Source: Sacculina carcini (taxonomy: Eukaryota > Arthropoda > Thecostraca > Sacculinidae). From it: a stretch of DNA of 64,000 nt. How positions within the stretch are numbered: the first letter of the stretch is position 1; every line of letters begins with the position of its first letter. Position numbers and translations under genes: made by a program. Under the pieces are notes generated by a model, which saw nothing but the letters and a program-made list of their open reading frames with translations, did no database searches and was not told the DNA's origin. The stretch is from contig OU696574.1 in the NCBI GenBank assembly GCA_916048095.2, positions 2,052,501-2,116,500 on the forward strand. The letters are read 5' to 3'. Below are positions 42,133 through 57,100 of this stretch, in pieces.

Positions 42133-45100
42133 CATATATTCAACGTTTCTATTACGTTACTATACGTTCATTGGTCATCATTGGCTGCAGTTAATCACGC
42201 CACATCACTTGGTCTTGATATATGTGCTGCAAGCAACTCGGTCCACTCAGTAGAAGCCTACTTGTGTGACTGTCTTGATCGTAGGTGATTTGTGATTTTT
42301 CTCATATAATACTTCAAACGCGATATGAATTTGATAAATGCATGTATGGAACTTGCGGAGTTTAGTATCTCCAATACGGTTGAGAACCACTGGTATATCT
42401 CAATTCAAACACTAAGTCAATAAAGCACATTCCACAAACACACGCACGCACACAAATTTGTATTCGTATATTTTCGATTCATACATCAAATTATCACATG
42501 AAATTGTTAATCAAATTAATGAAGTAACCGTTAATATTTATGTATCTTATTGTATTTTAATTGTTTATAATAATAACATATAATATAACAATATTAATAA
42601 TACAATGCATATACAATTATTCATATATTTGTAATTATGTATCTATTAATATTTAACGGTATGTATCAATTGCCAATTTGTGTATAGTTAAATGGTTATA
42701 GTTATTCATCGTGAAGCTTCATTATAATTGAGGTTGGACGTTACCAGCAGCTGCTCGGTCTCCTGGGGACTTTTATGCGCCAATTTATCTATATATATAA
42801 AAGAGATCCTCTGTCTGTGTGTCTGTGTGTGTGTGTGTCTGTGTGTGTGTTCGACCCTCCTTGGTCCATTTTCTATCAGCTATTATTCGGCCACCACTCA
42901 GCCTACCCGCTAACAATTTATACCATCACGTTGGAAATTTTCTTGTCTACACTTTAGATTAAATTTTAAATTTCAAAAATGAAATCAAAAAAAGTTATAG
43001 CGGTGAAAAGACAAAATGAACCCTGAAAAATGCGAAAATTGTGGTCAATGCTCTGCCATCTACTCCTCATAAACCAGAAATGGTACAGCCAAACAGATTA
43101 TACCACTGTGTAGAGAATTTTCTGTTCTACAAGATAGGTTATAATTCATATCCAAAAATAGAACATAAAAGATGTAAACATGACAAAATTTCAATCTATA
43201 TTCAAAATTATATTTATACTCCACGCGTCCGATTTTCTATACTTTTTTCTCTATGTATCAAAAACTAATTATCACACAACTAAATAAATAATACCATCAT
43301 GCTGGGAATTTTGTTTGCTACAACACGGTATAATTTTTAATTTTCCAAAGTGTATTAAAAAAAAGTTACGGCGGTGTGAAGTCAAAATGACAAAGTCAAA
43401 AATGCAAAATTAGCACTGGAAACCGTGAATGTTTTGGTAAATATTCCCCTATCTATTCCTCATAAACCAGCAATGGTACAGCTATAAAAATTATACTATT
43501 GTGTAGATAATTTTGTGTTCTACAAGAAAAGTTATAATTTATACCCACAAATGATACAAAAAATGTGTAAAATTGGCAAAATTGTCAAATACATCCAAAA
43601 TTACACTTGATCACCGGGCGCCTAAATTAATTCATTTTTCTACCTATTTCTCAGGAACTATTTGTCACACATTAAAATAAATTATATCATCGTGCTGGAA
43701 ATTGTATTTTTTTAAATGCGGTATAATTCTTAATTTTCCAAAGTGTATCTGAAGGAAGTGACGGCGGTGTAAAGTCAACAGGACATATTGCCAATTTGAC
43801 AGCTATTATGCGCACTTGCGATTACACAGGAATATACTACTGTGTAGAGAATTTTGTGTTCTACAAGAAAAGGTGTAATTTATACCCACAAATGATACGA
43901 AAAACGTGTAAAATTGGCAAAATTCTCAAATACATCCAAAATTACACTTGAACACCGGGTGACTACAATTTATTCATTTTTATACCCATTTCTCAGGAAC
44001 TATTTGTCATACATTAAAATTAATTATACCATCGTGCTAGAAATTTTGTTTCCTACAGTACGGTATAATTATTAATTTTCCAAAGTGTATCTGAAGGAAG
44101 TTACGCCGGTGTAAAGTCAAAATGTCATGTTGCCAATTTGACAGCTATTATGCGTACTTGCGATTACACATGAATATACACTGATTAAATTTCACTGAAG
44201 TCCAATCACAATTTACGCACTTGCGATTACACAGGAATATACTACTGTGTAGAGAATTTTGTGTTCTACAAGATAAGCTATAATTTATACCCACAAATGA
44301 TACAAAAAACGTGTAAAATTGGCAAAATTCTCAAATACATCCAAAATTACACTTGAACACCGGGCGACTAAAATTAATTCATTTTTCTACTATTTCTCAG
44401 TAACTATTTGTTACACATAAAAATAAATCATACCATCGTTCTAGAAATCTTTTCTTCTACAATACGGTATAATTTGTAATTTTCCAAAGGGTATCTGAAG
44501 GAAGTTACGGCGGTGTAAAGTCAAAAGGACATATTGCCAATTTGACAGCTATTATGCGCACTTGCGATTACACAGGAATATACACCGATTAAATTTCACT
44601 GAAGCCCAATCACAATTAAGAATGCATCATATTATCTCCAAGCATGGATGGTGTGGTTTTATTGCGTACAGTTTAATTAATGCTACACTCTACTGAATAT
44701 AAAGGCTTTATTGTCCTCAATAACGTTCCGCACGACGGGCGGGTAAAATGCTATTGGGAACAAAGTAAACTACTGAATTTAACTGTGTAATTTAATTGGT
44801 TTAATTTCAAGTTGCATAAGCATAAGTTGCATAAGGATATGGGTTGCAATATCATGTAATGCCAACTTATGCTGTTTTAGCGGAAGCATTAACCTGGAAT
44901 TATAGAGATGACAGAAGGTTGCATTGTTTTGATAGTGTTGTGGAAAAACATGTTTTCTAAATTGAAACATAAATTTCACATTTAGACTTTTAGATTAGCT
45001 ATAACTTTCCTGTGGGTTTGTTTTTCTTTTTCAATTTGCACTAATTTTTTTATGAATTGAATATTAATTATATTTTATGAACTGTTCCGTACGACGGGCG

Positions 45101-48100
45101 AATTAAATGTATCTATAAAGAGTGGGTTTAAATGATAGCGAGGTATATGATATTTTGCTAGCAGTAAATATTCTAGCGATAAAAGTAGAATAGCTCTTAA
45201 GCAAATGATTTTGGAGAATGATGTGAACCTTTAAATATATTTTGCGATCTGATGATATATGTATTAGGAATAATACGTAGCAGAATATAGATTGCATAAT
45301 ATAATATCGGCTGTAATATCAAGGGCTGCATTATCGATGTAATCCAAAAAATAACAACTGTATGAATATGATGCATTAGTGGAAGCATTAACCGGGAATT
45401 ATGAGATAATATGATAATGGTGTAAAATTATATCGCATTATGCAACAAATGTGAATTTAGCTACCTTACAGTTTGGTCCCGATACTATATTGGCGGGTTG
45501 AGAGAAAAGTATTGGTGGGCCGCGTGTTTGGGACCCCTGGGGTAGATAATCTCAGTCTTCTGATTACAAATTATGATCGCATCAGTATATTTTGTGATCA
45601 CAAACTAATAAGTTAAATCACCTCAGACTAGGCTGAGAGCGGTCAAGATTGGATGGTTGGGTTGGGTTGGGTAGGTTTGACTCAGGTTATATTGGGTTTT
45701 AATGATAGCGGAAAATATATAAATTTTAACAATAAATATTATAGCGGTAAAATTGAAATAGTACTTAAGCAAATGATATTGGGGAATGATGTTAAGTAAT
45801 AAATATAGTTTGGAAACATTCTGATGAAAAGATTTCATCATCTTTCATTGTTTGTTTCGTGTTTGTGTTCTGAATTATACCACACGACGGGCAGATTTAT
45901 ATATCAGGCGGGTTGAGGGATAATATTTGTCAAAATAAGAACAAAAATATTCACATTTAGACTTTTCTATTGGTTAAGATATTTATAGGTTACATTTTTT
46001 GCTTTTCAATTTGTATTCATTATATTTTATGGATTTGATATGAATTTTATTGTATGAATTGCTCCGCACAACGGGCGGGTTTTAATGCTATATCTATATA
46101 TATAAAAGAGATCCTCTGTGTGTGTGTGTGTGTGTGTGTCTGTGTGTGTGTGTGTTCGACCCTCCTTGGTCCATTTTCTATCAGCTATTATTCGGCCACC
46201 ACTCAGCCTACCCGCTAACAATTTATACCATCACGTTGGAAATTTTCTTGTCTACACTTTAGATTAAATTTTAAATTTCAAAAATGAAATCAAAAAAAGT
46301 TATAGCGGTGAAAAGACAAAATGAACCCTGAAAAATGCGAAAATTGTGGTCAATGCTCTGCCATCTACTCCTCATAAACCAGAAATGGTACAGCCAAACA
46401 GATTATACCACTGTGTAGAGAATTTTCTGTTCTACAAGATAGGTTATAATTCATATCCAAAAATAGAATATAAAAGATGTAAACATGACAAAATTTCAAT
46501 CTATATTCAAAATTATATTTATACTCCACGCGTCCGACTTTCTATACGTTTTTCTCTATGTATCACAAACTAATTATCACACAACTAAATAAATATTACC
46601 ATCATGCTGGGAATTTTGTTTGCTACAACACGGTATAATTTTTAATTTTCCAAAGTGTATTAAAAAAAAGTTACGGCGGTGTGAAGTCAAAATGACAAAG
46701 TCAAAAATGCAAAATTAGCACTGGAAACCGTGAATGTTTTGGTAAATATTCCCCTATCTATTCCTCATAAACCAGCAATGGTACAGCTATAAAAATTATA
46801 CGATTGTGTAGATAATTTTGTGTTCTACAAGAAAAGTTATAATTTATACCCACAAGCGATACAAAAAATGTGTAAAATTGGCAAAATTGTCAAATACATC
46901 CAAAATTACACTTGATCACCGGGCGCCTAAATTAATTCATTTTTCTACCTATTTCTCAGGAACTATTTATCACACATTAAAATAAATTATATCATCGTGC
47001 TGGAAATTGTATTTTTTTAAATGCGGTATAATTCTTAATTTTCCAAAGTGTATCTGAAGGAAGTGACGGCGGTGTAAAGTCAAAAGGACATATTGCCAAT
47101 TTGACAGCTATTATGCGCGCTTGCGATTACACAGGAATATACTACTGTGTAGAAAATTTTGTGTTCTACAAGAAAAGGTGTAATTTATACCCACAAATGA
47201 TACAAAAAACGTGTAAGATTGGCAAAATTCTCAAATACATCCAAAATTACACTTGAACACCGGGTGACTACAATTTATTCATTTTTATACCCATTTCTCA
47301 GGAACTATTTGTCATACATTAAAATTAATTATACCATCGTGCTAGAAATTTTGTTTCCTACAGTACGGTATAATTATTAATTTTCCAAAGTGTATCTGAA
47401 GGAAGTTACGCCGGTGTAAAGTCAAAATGTCATGTTGCCAATTTGACAGCTATTATGCGTACTTGCGATTACACATGAATATACACTGATTAAATTTCAC
47501 TGAAGTCCAATCACAATTTACGCACTTGCGATTACACAGGAATATACTACTGTGTAGAGAATTTTGTGTTCTACAAGATAAGCTATAATTTATACCCACA
47601 AATGATACAAAAAACGTGTAAAATTGGCAAAATTCTCAAATACATCCAAAATTACACTTGAACACCGGGCGACTAAAATTAATTCATTTTTCTACTATTT
47701 CTCAGTAACTATTTGTTACACATAAAAATAAATTATACCATCGTTCTAGAAATCTTTTCTTCTACAATACGGTATAATTTGTAATTTTCCAAAGGGTATC
47801 TGAAGGAAGTTACGGCGGTGTAAAGTCAAAAGGACATATTGCCAATTTGACAGCTATTATGCGCACTTGCGATTACACAGGAATATACACCGATTAAATT
47901 TCACTGAAGCCCAATCACAATTAAGAATGCATCATATTATCTCCAAGCATGGATGGTGTGGTTTTATTGCGTACAGTTTAATTAATGCTACACTCTACTG
48001 AATATAAAGGCTTTATTGTCCTCAATAACGTTCCGCACGACGGGCGGGTAAAATGCTATTGGGAACAAAGTAAACTACTGAATTTAACTGTGTAATTTAA

Positions 48101-51100
48101 TTGGTTTAATTTCAAGTTGCATAAGCATAAGTTGCATAAGGATATGGGCTGCAATATCATGTAATGCCAACTTATGCTGTTTTAGCGGAAGCATTAACCT
48201 GGAATTATAGAGATGACAGAAGATTGCATTGTTTTGATAGTGTTGTGGAAAAACATGTTTTCTAAATTGAAACATAAATTTCACATTTAGACTTTTATAT
48301 TAGCTATAACTTTCCTGTGGGTTTGTTTTTCTTTTTCAATTTGCACTAATTTTTTTATGAATTGAATATTAATTATATTTTATGAACTGTTCCGCACGAC
48401 GGGCGAATTAAATGTATCTATAAAGAGTGGGTTTAAATGATAGCGAGGTATATGATATTTTGCTAGCAGTAAATATTCTAGCGATAAAAGTAGAATAGCT
48501 CTTAAGCAAATGATTTTGGAGAATGATGTGAACCTTTAAATATATTTTGCGATCTGATGATATATGTATTAGGAATAATACGTAGCAGAATATAGATTGC
48601 ATAATATAATATCGGCTGTAATATCAAGGGCTGTATTATCGGTGTAATCCAAAAAATAACAACTGTATGAATATGATGCATTAGTGGAAGCATTAACCGG
48701 GAATTATGAGATAATATGATAATGGTGTATAATTATATCGTATTATGCAACAAATGTGAATTTAGCTACCTTACAGTTTGGTCCCGATACTATATTGGCG
48801 GGTTGAGAGAAAAGTATTGGTGGGCCGCGTGTTTGGGACCCCTGGGGTAGATAATCTCAGTCTTCTGATTACAAATTATGATCGCATCAGTATATTTTGT
48901 GATCACAAACTAATAAGTTAAATCACCTCAGACTAGGCTGAGAGCGGTCAAGATTGAATGGTTGGGTTGGGTTGGGTAGGTTTGACTCAGGTTATATTGG
49001 GTTTTAATGATAGCGGAAAATATATAAATTTTAACAATAAATATTATAGCGGTAAAAGTGAAATAGTACTTAAGCAAATGATATTGGGGAATGATGTTAA
49101 GTAATAAATATAGTTTGGAAACAGTCTGATGAAAAGATTTCATCATCTTTCATTGTTTGTTTCGTGTTTGTGTTCTGAATTATACCACACGACGGGCAGA
49201 TTTATATATCAGGCGGGTTGAGGGATAATATTTGTCAAAATAAGAACAAAAATATTCACATTTAGACTTTTCTATTGGTTAAGATATTTATAGGTTACAT
49301 TTTTTGCTTTTCAATTTGTATTCATTATATTTTATGGATTTGATATGAATTTTATTGTATGAATTGTTCCGCACGACGGGTGGGTTTAAAAAAGTGTTTT
49401 TAGATCATTTTTTCAAATGGTTCATTTAAAAAAAGGTTTTTTTTTTTTTAATAAAAATGTTCCGCGGGCAGCAACTATAGACAATAGAACGTTCAATTTA
49501 CCCTGTAGAATTAATCCATACACAAAACCAATGGATTTGACTTCAAGATGCAGAACGGATCGTGTTCGAGTTCTGAATTATTCAGCACGACGGGCGGGTT
49601 TAAAAATGACTCAGGCGGACTGAGGGGAAATATTGTGTCGAAATAAAAATAATTAAACTTATAATTTTCAATTGATTAATATTTTTATGAGTGTACCCTA
49701 TTTCATTTTTATTTTTCCATATTTTTTATGAATTGAATATGAATTTCATGTTATGAATTGCTCCGCACAACGGGCGGGTTTTAATGCTATATATATACAT
49801 AAAGAAGAAATTATCTGTCTGTCTGTGTATGTATGCTTGAATATGAGGTGACATAATTGCGCTGGCTCATGGTTCGCTGGTTCAATTATCAGGGGCTTCA
49901 AACGCAAACGAAGCGATGGCTCATTTTTATGAAATAAAAATGTCCCGCGGGCAGCAATAAAACGTTCAATTTCACCGTGTAGAATGAATTCATATACAAA
50001 ACTAATGGATTTGACTTCAAGAACCAGAACGGATGGTGTTCGAGTTCTGAATTATTCCGCACGTCGGCCGGGTTTAAATATGAGGCGGGCTGAGTGAAAA
50101 TATTTTGTCAAAATGTAAATTAAAAATAATGAAATTTAGACTTTTTAATTGATTAAGGTTTTTATGAGTTTGCCTTATTTATTTTTAATTTGCAATATTT
50201 TTATGAATTCTTCCGCACAACGGGCGGGTTTTAATGCTAGTATATACATAAAGAAGAAATTATCTGTCTGTCTGTGTATGTATGCTTGAATATGAGGTGA
50301 CATAATTGCGCTGGTTCATGGTTCGCTGGTTCAATGATCAGGGGCTTGAAACGCAAACGAAGCGATGGCTCATTTTTATGAAATAAAAATGTCCCGCGGG
50401 CAGCAATAAAACGTTCAATTTCACCGTATAGAATGAATTCATATACAAAACTAATGGATTTGACTTCAAGAACCAGAACGGATGGTGTTCGAGTTCTGAA
50501 TTATTCCTCACGTCGGGCGGGTTTAAATATGAGGCGGGCTGAGTGAAAATATTTTGTCAAAATAAAATTAAAAATAATGAAATTTAGACTTTTTAATTAA
50601 TTAAGGTCTTCATGAGTTTGCCTTATTTATTTTTAATTTGCAATATTTTTATGAATTGTTCCGCACAACGGGCGGGTTTTAATGCGGTTTTAATGCTATA
50701 TATATACATAAAGAAGAAATTATCTGTCTGTCTGTGTATGTATGCTTGAATATGAGGTGACATAATTGCGCTGGTTCATGGTTCGCTGGTTCAATGACCA
50801 GGGGCTTCAAACGCAAACGAAGCAATGGCTCATTTTTATGAAATAAAAATGTCCCGCGGGCATTTAGACTTTTCTATTGGTCAAGATATTTATAGCTTAC
50901 ATTTTTTGCTTTTCAATTTGTATTCATTATATTTTATGGATTTGATATGAATTTTATTGTATGAATTGTTCCGCACGACGGGTGGGTTTAAAAAAAAGTG
51001 TTTTTAGTTCATTTTTTTAAATGGTTCATGATTTGCTTGATTGTATGAATTGCTCCGCACAACGGGCGGGTATTAATGCCATATATATACATAAAGAAGA

Positions 51101-54100
51101 AATTATCTGTCTGTCTGTGTATGTATGCTTGAATATGAGGTGACATAATTGCGCGGGTTCAATGGTATAGATCAGGGGCTTAATTGTTCCGCACGACGGG
51201 CGGGTAAAATGTTACTGGGAACAAAGTAAACTACTGAATTATTGTACCATATAGAACCATTAAATAAAAAACCATTATTATATAATAAAGAACCATTTGA
51301 GTATTAGTTAGTTAGTTGTCATTAGTTGGTTTATATATAAAGAACCATTGGTGTTGGGGCTTAATTGTTCCGCACGACGGGCGGGTTTAAATATGAGGCT
51401 GTTCGAGGGAAAATGTTAAATGTTTTGCTTTTTAATTTGTATTCAGTTTATTTTATGGATTGAATATGCATTTTATTTGATGGATTGAATATGCATTTTA
51501 TTTTATAAATTGTTCAGCACGACGGGCGGGTTTAAATATGAGACGGGCTGAAGGAAAATATGTTGTCAAAAAATATAATTGAATTTAGACTTTTCAATTG
51601 AGTAAGATTTTAATGAGTATATCTGTTTTCTTTTTTAATTTGCAATATGTTTATGAATTAAATATGAATTTCATCTTATGAATTGCTCCGCACAACTGGC
51701 GGGTTTCAATGCTAGACGGTGATATTAAGTTATTAAAATATTTTGGAAACATTATGATGAAAAAGTGTAGTCATTTTTCATTGTTTCGTGTCTGAGTTCT
51801 GAATTATTCAGCACGACGGGCATGTATAAATATGAGGCGGTTTAGGCAAACTATTTTGTGAAAATAAATATGAAAATATAGAAATTTAGACTTTTGTATG
51901 GGTTTACTCAACTCTTTTTTAATTCATATTCCTTTTCTCTCATGAATTGAATACAAATTTAATAGTATGAACTGTTTCGCACGACGGGCGGGTTTACATG
52001 CTAGGATTTTCATTGTTTGTTACGTGTTTGTGTTCTGAATTATTCCGCACAATGGGTTGGTTTATATATGAGGCGGGTTGAGGGAAAATATTATGTCAAA
52101 ATAAAAATAAAAATATTCACACTTGGACTTTTCTATTGAGTAAGACACTGATGAGTTTTCATTTTCTTTTTTAATTTGGAATATTTTTATGAATATGAAT
52201 TATTATGAATATTAATTCTATTTTATGAATTCATCCGCACAACGGGCGGGTTTTAATGCTATACATAAAGAAGAAATTATCTGTCTGTCTGTGTATGTAT
52301 GCTTGAATATGAGGTGACATAATTGCGCTGGTTCATGGTTCGCTGGTTCAATGATCAGGGGCTTCAAACGAAAACGAAGCGATGGCTCATTTTTATGAAA
52401 TAAAAATGTCCCGCGGGCAGCAATAAAACGTTCAATTTCACCGTGTAGAATGAATTCATATACAAAACTAATGGATTTGACTTCAAGAAACAGAACGGAT
52501 GGTGTTCGAGTTCTGAATTATTCCTCACGTCGGGCGGGTTTAAATATGAGGCGGGCTGAGTGAAAATATTTTGTCAAAATAAAATTAAAAATAATGAAAT
52601 TTAGACTTTTTAATTGATTAAGGTTTTCATGAGTTTGCCTTATTTATTTTTAATTTGCAATATTTTTATTTGCAATATTTGGCTCATTTTTATGAAATAA
52701 AAATGTCCCGCGGGCAGCAATAAAACGTTCAATTTCACCGTGTAGAATGAATTCATATACAAAACTAATGGATTTGACTTCAAGAAACAGAACGGATGGT
52801 GTTCGAGTTCTGAATTATTCCTCACGTCGGGCGGGTTTAAATATGAGGCGGGCTGAGTGAAAATATTTTGTCAAAATAAAATTAAAAATAATGAAATTTA
52901 GACTTTTTAATTGATTAAGGTTTTCATGAGTTTGCCTTATTTATTTTTAATTTGCAATATTTTTATGAATTGTTCCGCACAACGGGCGGGTTTTAATGCT
53001 AGTCTATATATATAAAAGAGATCCTCTGTCTGTGTGTCTGTGTGAGTGTGTGTCTGTCCCACCATTCTTGGTCCATTTTCTATCAGCTGCTACTCGGCCA
53101 TCACTTGGCGTACCCGCTAAAAATTTATACCATCATGTTGGAAATTTTATTGTCTACACTGTAGGCCAAATTTTTAATTTTAAAAATAAAACCAAAAAAA
53201 GTTATAGCGGTGAAAAGACTAAATGAACCCTGAAAAATGCGAAAATTTTGGTCAATATTCTGCAGACTACTCTTCCTAAACCAGCAATGGTACAACTATA
53301 GAAATTATACCACTGTGTAGAAAATTTTCTGTTCTACACAACAAACTATAATTCATACCCAAAAATTGAATATAAAACATGTAAAATGGAAAAAAAATTC
53401 AATCTACATTGAAAATTTTATTTAAACTCCACGCGTCCGATTTTCTATACTTTTTTCTCTATTTCTCAAAAACTAATTATCACACATCTGAATAAATAAT
53501 ACCATCATGCTGGGAATTTTGTTTTCTACAACACGGTATAATTTTTAATTTTCCAAAGTGTATTAAAAAAAGTTACGGCGGTGTGAAGTGTAAATGACAA
53601 AGTCAAAAAGGCAAAATTAGCACAAAAAAACGTGAATATTTTGGTCAATATTCCGCTATCTATTCCTCATAAACCAGCAATGGTACAGCTATAAAAATTA
53701 TACTATTGTGTAGATAATTTTGTGTTCTACAAGAAAAGTTATAATTTATACCCACAAATGATACAAAAACGTGTAAATTTGACAAAATTCTCAAATACAT
53801 CCAAAATTACACTTGAACACCGGGTGACTAAAATTAATTCATTTTTCTACCTATTTCTCAGGAACTATTTGTCACACATTAAAATAAATTATACCATCGT
53901 GCTAGAAATTTTGTGTTCTACAGTACGGTATAATTTTTAATTTTCCAAAGTGTATCTGAAGGAAGTTACGGCGGAGTAAAGTCAAAATGTCATGTTGCCA
54001 ATTTGACAGCTATTATGCGCACTTGCGATTAGACAGGAATATACTAATGTGTAGAGAATTTCGTGTTTTACAAGATAAGCTATAATTTATACCCACAAAT

Positions 54101-57100
54101 GATACAAAAACGTGTAAAATTGGCAAAATTCTCAAATACATCCAAAATTACACTTGAACACCGGGCGACTAAAATTAATTCATTTTTCTACTATTTCTGA
54201 GTAACTATTTGTTATACATAAAAATAAATTATACCATCGTGCTAGAAATCTTGTTTTCTACAATACGGTATAATTTGCAATTTTCCAAAGTATATCTGAA
54301 GGAAGTTACGGCGGTGTAAAGTCAAAAGGACATATTGCCAATTTGACAGCTATTATGCGCACTTGCGATTACACAGGAATATACTACCGTGTAGATAATT
54401 TTTTTTTCTACAAGATAAGCTATAATTTATACCCACAAATGATACAAAAAACGTGTAAAATTGGCAAAATTCTCAAATACATCCAAAATTACACTTGAAC
54501 ACTGGGCGACTAAAATTAATTCATTTTTCTACTATTTCTCAGTAACTATTTGTTACACATGAAAAGAAATTATACCATCGTGCTATAAATCTTGTTTTCT
54601 ACAATACGGTATAATTTGTAATTTTCCTAAGTGTATCTGAAGGAAGTTACGGCGGTGTAAAGTCAAAAGGACATATTACCAATTTGACAGTTATTATGCG
54701 CACTTGCGATTACACAGGAATATACACCGATTAAATTTCACTGAAGCCCATCACAATTAAGAACGCATCATATTAGCTCCAAGCATGGATGGTGTGGTTT
54801 TATTGCGTACAGTTTAATTAATGCTACACTATACTGAATAGAAAGGCTTTATTGCCCTCAATATTTACACATCAAATGTTCCGCCCGACGGGCGGGTAAA
54901 ATACTACTGGGAACAAAGTTAACTAATGAATTTTACTGTATAATTTAATTGGTTTAATTTCAAGTTGCATAAGCTTAAGTTGCATAAAGATATGGGTTGT
55001 AATATAATGCAATGCCAACTATATGAATATGCTGTTTTAGCGGACGCATAAATATGGAATTATAGAGATGACAGAAGGTTTCATTGTTTTGATAGTGTTA
55101 CACTTCTGAATTACTGCACACGAAGGATGGGTGTGAACTTGAGCAGTGTTGAGGAAAAAAACTTCGTCAATAATTAAAACAAGAATTTACAAATTTATAT
55201 TTTTCTATTGGATAAGCTTTTTGCCTTTTGATTCATTATATTCTATTTATAGTTCCGCACGACGGGCGGGTTTAAATACGAGGCAGTTCGAGGGAGAATA
55301 TTTTGCCACATCTAAAATTAAAACATTCACATTTAGACTTTTCTATTGGTTAAGACTTTTTATGGGTTTACTATTTCTTTTTTAATTTCTAATCATCTTT
55401 ATTAATTCAATATTCATTTTACTTTATTTATTGTTCTGCACAAAGGGCGGGTTTTTATGCTAGATGGTGATGTTGAGTTATAAATATATTTTGAAAACAT
55501 TATGATAAAAAATTAGTCATTTTCATTGTTTTCTGTCAGAGTTCTGAATTATTCAGCACGACGGGCAGGTTTAAATAGGATTTTTTTGGGTTTACTCTTT
55601 TCTTTATTAATTCATATTTATTTTCTCCCATGAATTGAATACAAATTTAATAGTATGAACTGTTTCGCACGACGGGCGGGTTTACATGCTAGAATTTTCA
55701 TTGTTTTGTACGTGTTAGTGTTCTGAATTATTCCGCACGACGGGTAGGTTTAAATATGAGGTGGATTAAGGGATAATATTTTGTCAAATTTATAATTAAA
55801 ATATTCACATTTAGAGTTTTTATTGGTGAACGTAATTACAGGTTAAATTTTTTGCTTTTTAATTTTTATACAGTTTATTCTATGTATTGAATATGCATTT
55901 TATTTAATGAATTGTTGAGCACGACGGGCGGGTTTCAATATGAGGCGGGTTAAAGGAAAATATGTTGTCAAATTAAAAATAAAAATAATTAAATTTAGAC
56001 TTTTCAATTGAGTAAGATTTTAATGAGTATATCTGTTTTCTTTCATTGTTTCGTGTCTGAGTTCTGAATTATTCAGCACGACGGGCATGTATAAATATGA
56101 GGCGGTTTGGGCAAACTATTTTGTTAAAATAAATATGAAAATATAGAAACTTGGACTTTTTATGGGTTTACTCAACTCTTTTTTTAATTCATATTCATTT
56201 TCTCTTATAAATTGAATACAAATTTAATAGTATGAATTGTTTCGCACGACGGGCGGGTTTACATGCTAGAATTTTCATTGTCTGTTACGTGTTGGTGTTC
56301 TGAATTATTCCGCACAATGGGTGGGTTTATATATGAGGCGGGTTGAGGGAAAATATTATGTCAAAATAAAAATAAAAATATTCACACTTGGACTTTTCTA
56401 TTGAGTAAGACACTTATGAGTTTTCATTTTCTTTTTTAATTTGGAATATTTTTTATGAATATGAATTTTTATGAATATTAATTCCATTTTATGAATTCCT
56501 CCGCACAACGGGCGGGTTTTAATGCTAGTTTACGATAAATTTCAACATCATGCGTGAGACAACGGGAGTGGACGAGTGTTGAAGGACCCCGGGCCGGGGA
56601 GGCGGCTGCTATAATTATTATTATCATTATTATTACCAATTACAGGCAAATTACAGGAGATAACTCAAACTCACTGAACACAAACTCAAACTCAAATTGA
56701 GCACAAACTCAAACACAAACACATACAGATCAACTTACTTGAACTTAAACACAACACACTTAAGCACAAACTCAAACACATGCACAATAAACTTACTTGA
56801 ACTTAAACACAACACACTTAAACACAAACTCAAACACATAAACTTAGTTGAACTTACACACAACACACTTAAGCACAAACGCAAACACATACACATGAAC
56901 TTACTTGAACTTAAACACAACACACTTGAACACAAACTCAAATACATGCACATAAACTTACTTGAACTTAAACACAACACACTTGAACACAAACTCAAAT
57001 ACATGCACATAAACTTACTTGAACTTAAACACAACACACTTAAACACAAACTCAAACACATACACATCAACTTACTTGAACTTAATCAAGGGCGCAGCCA

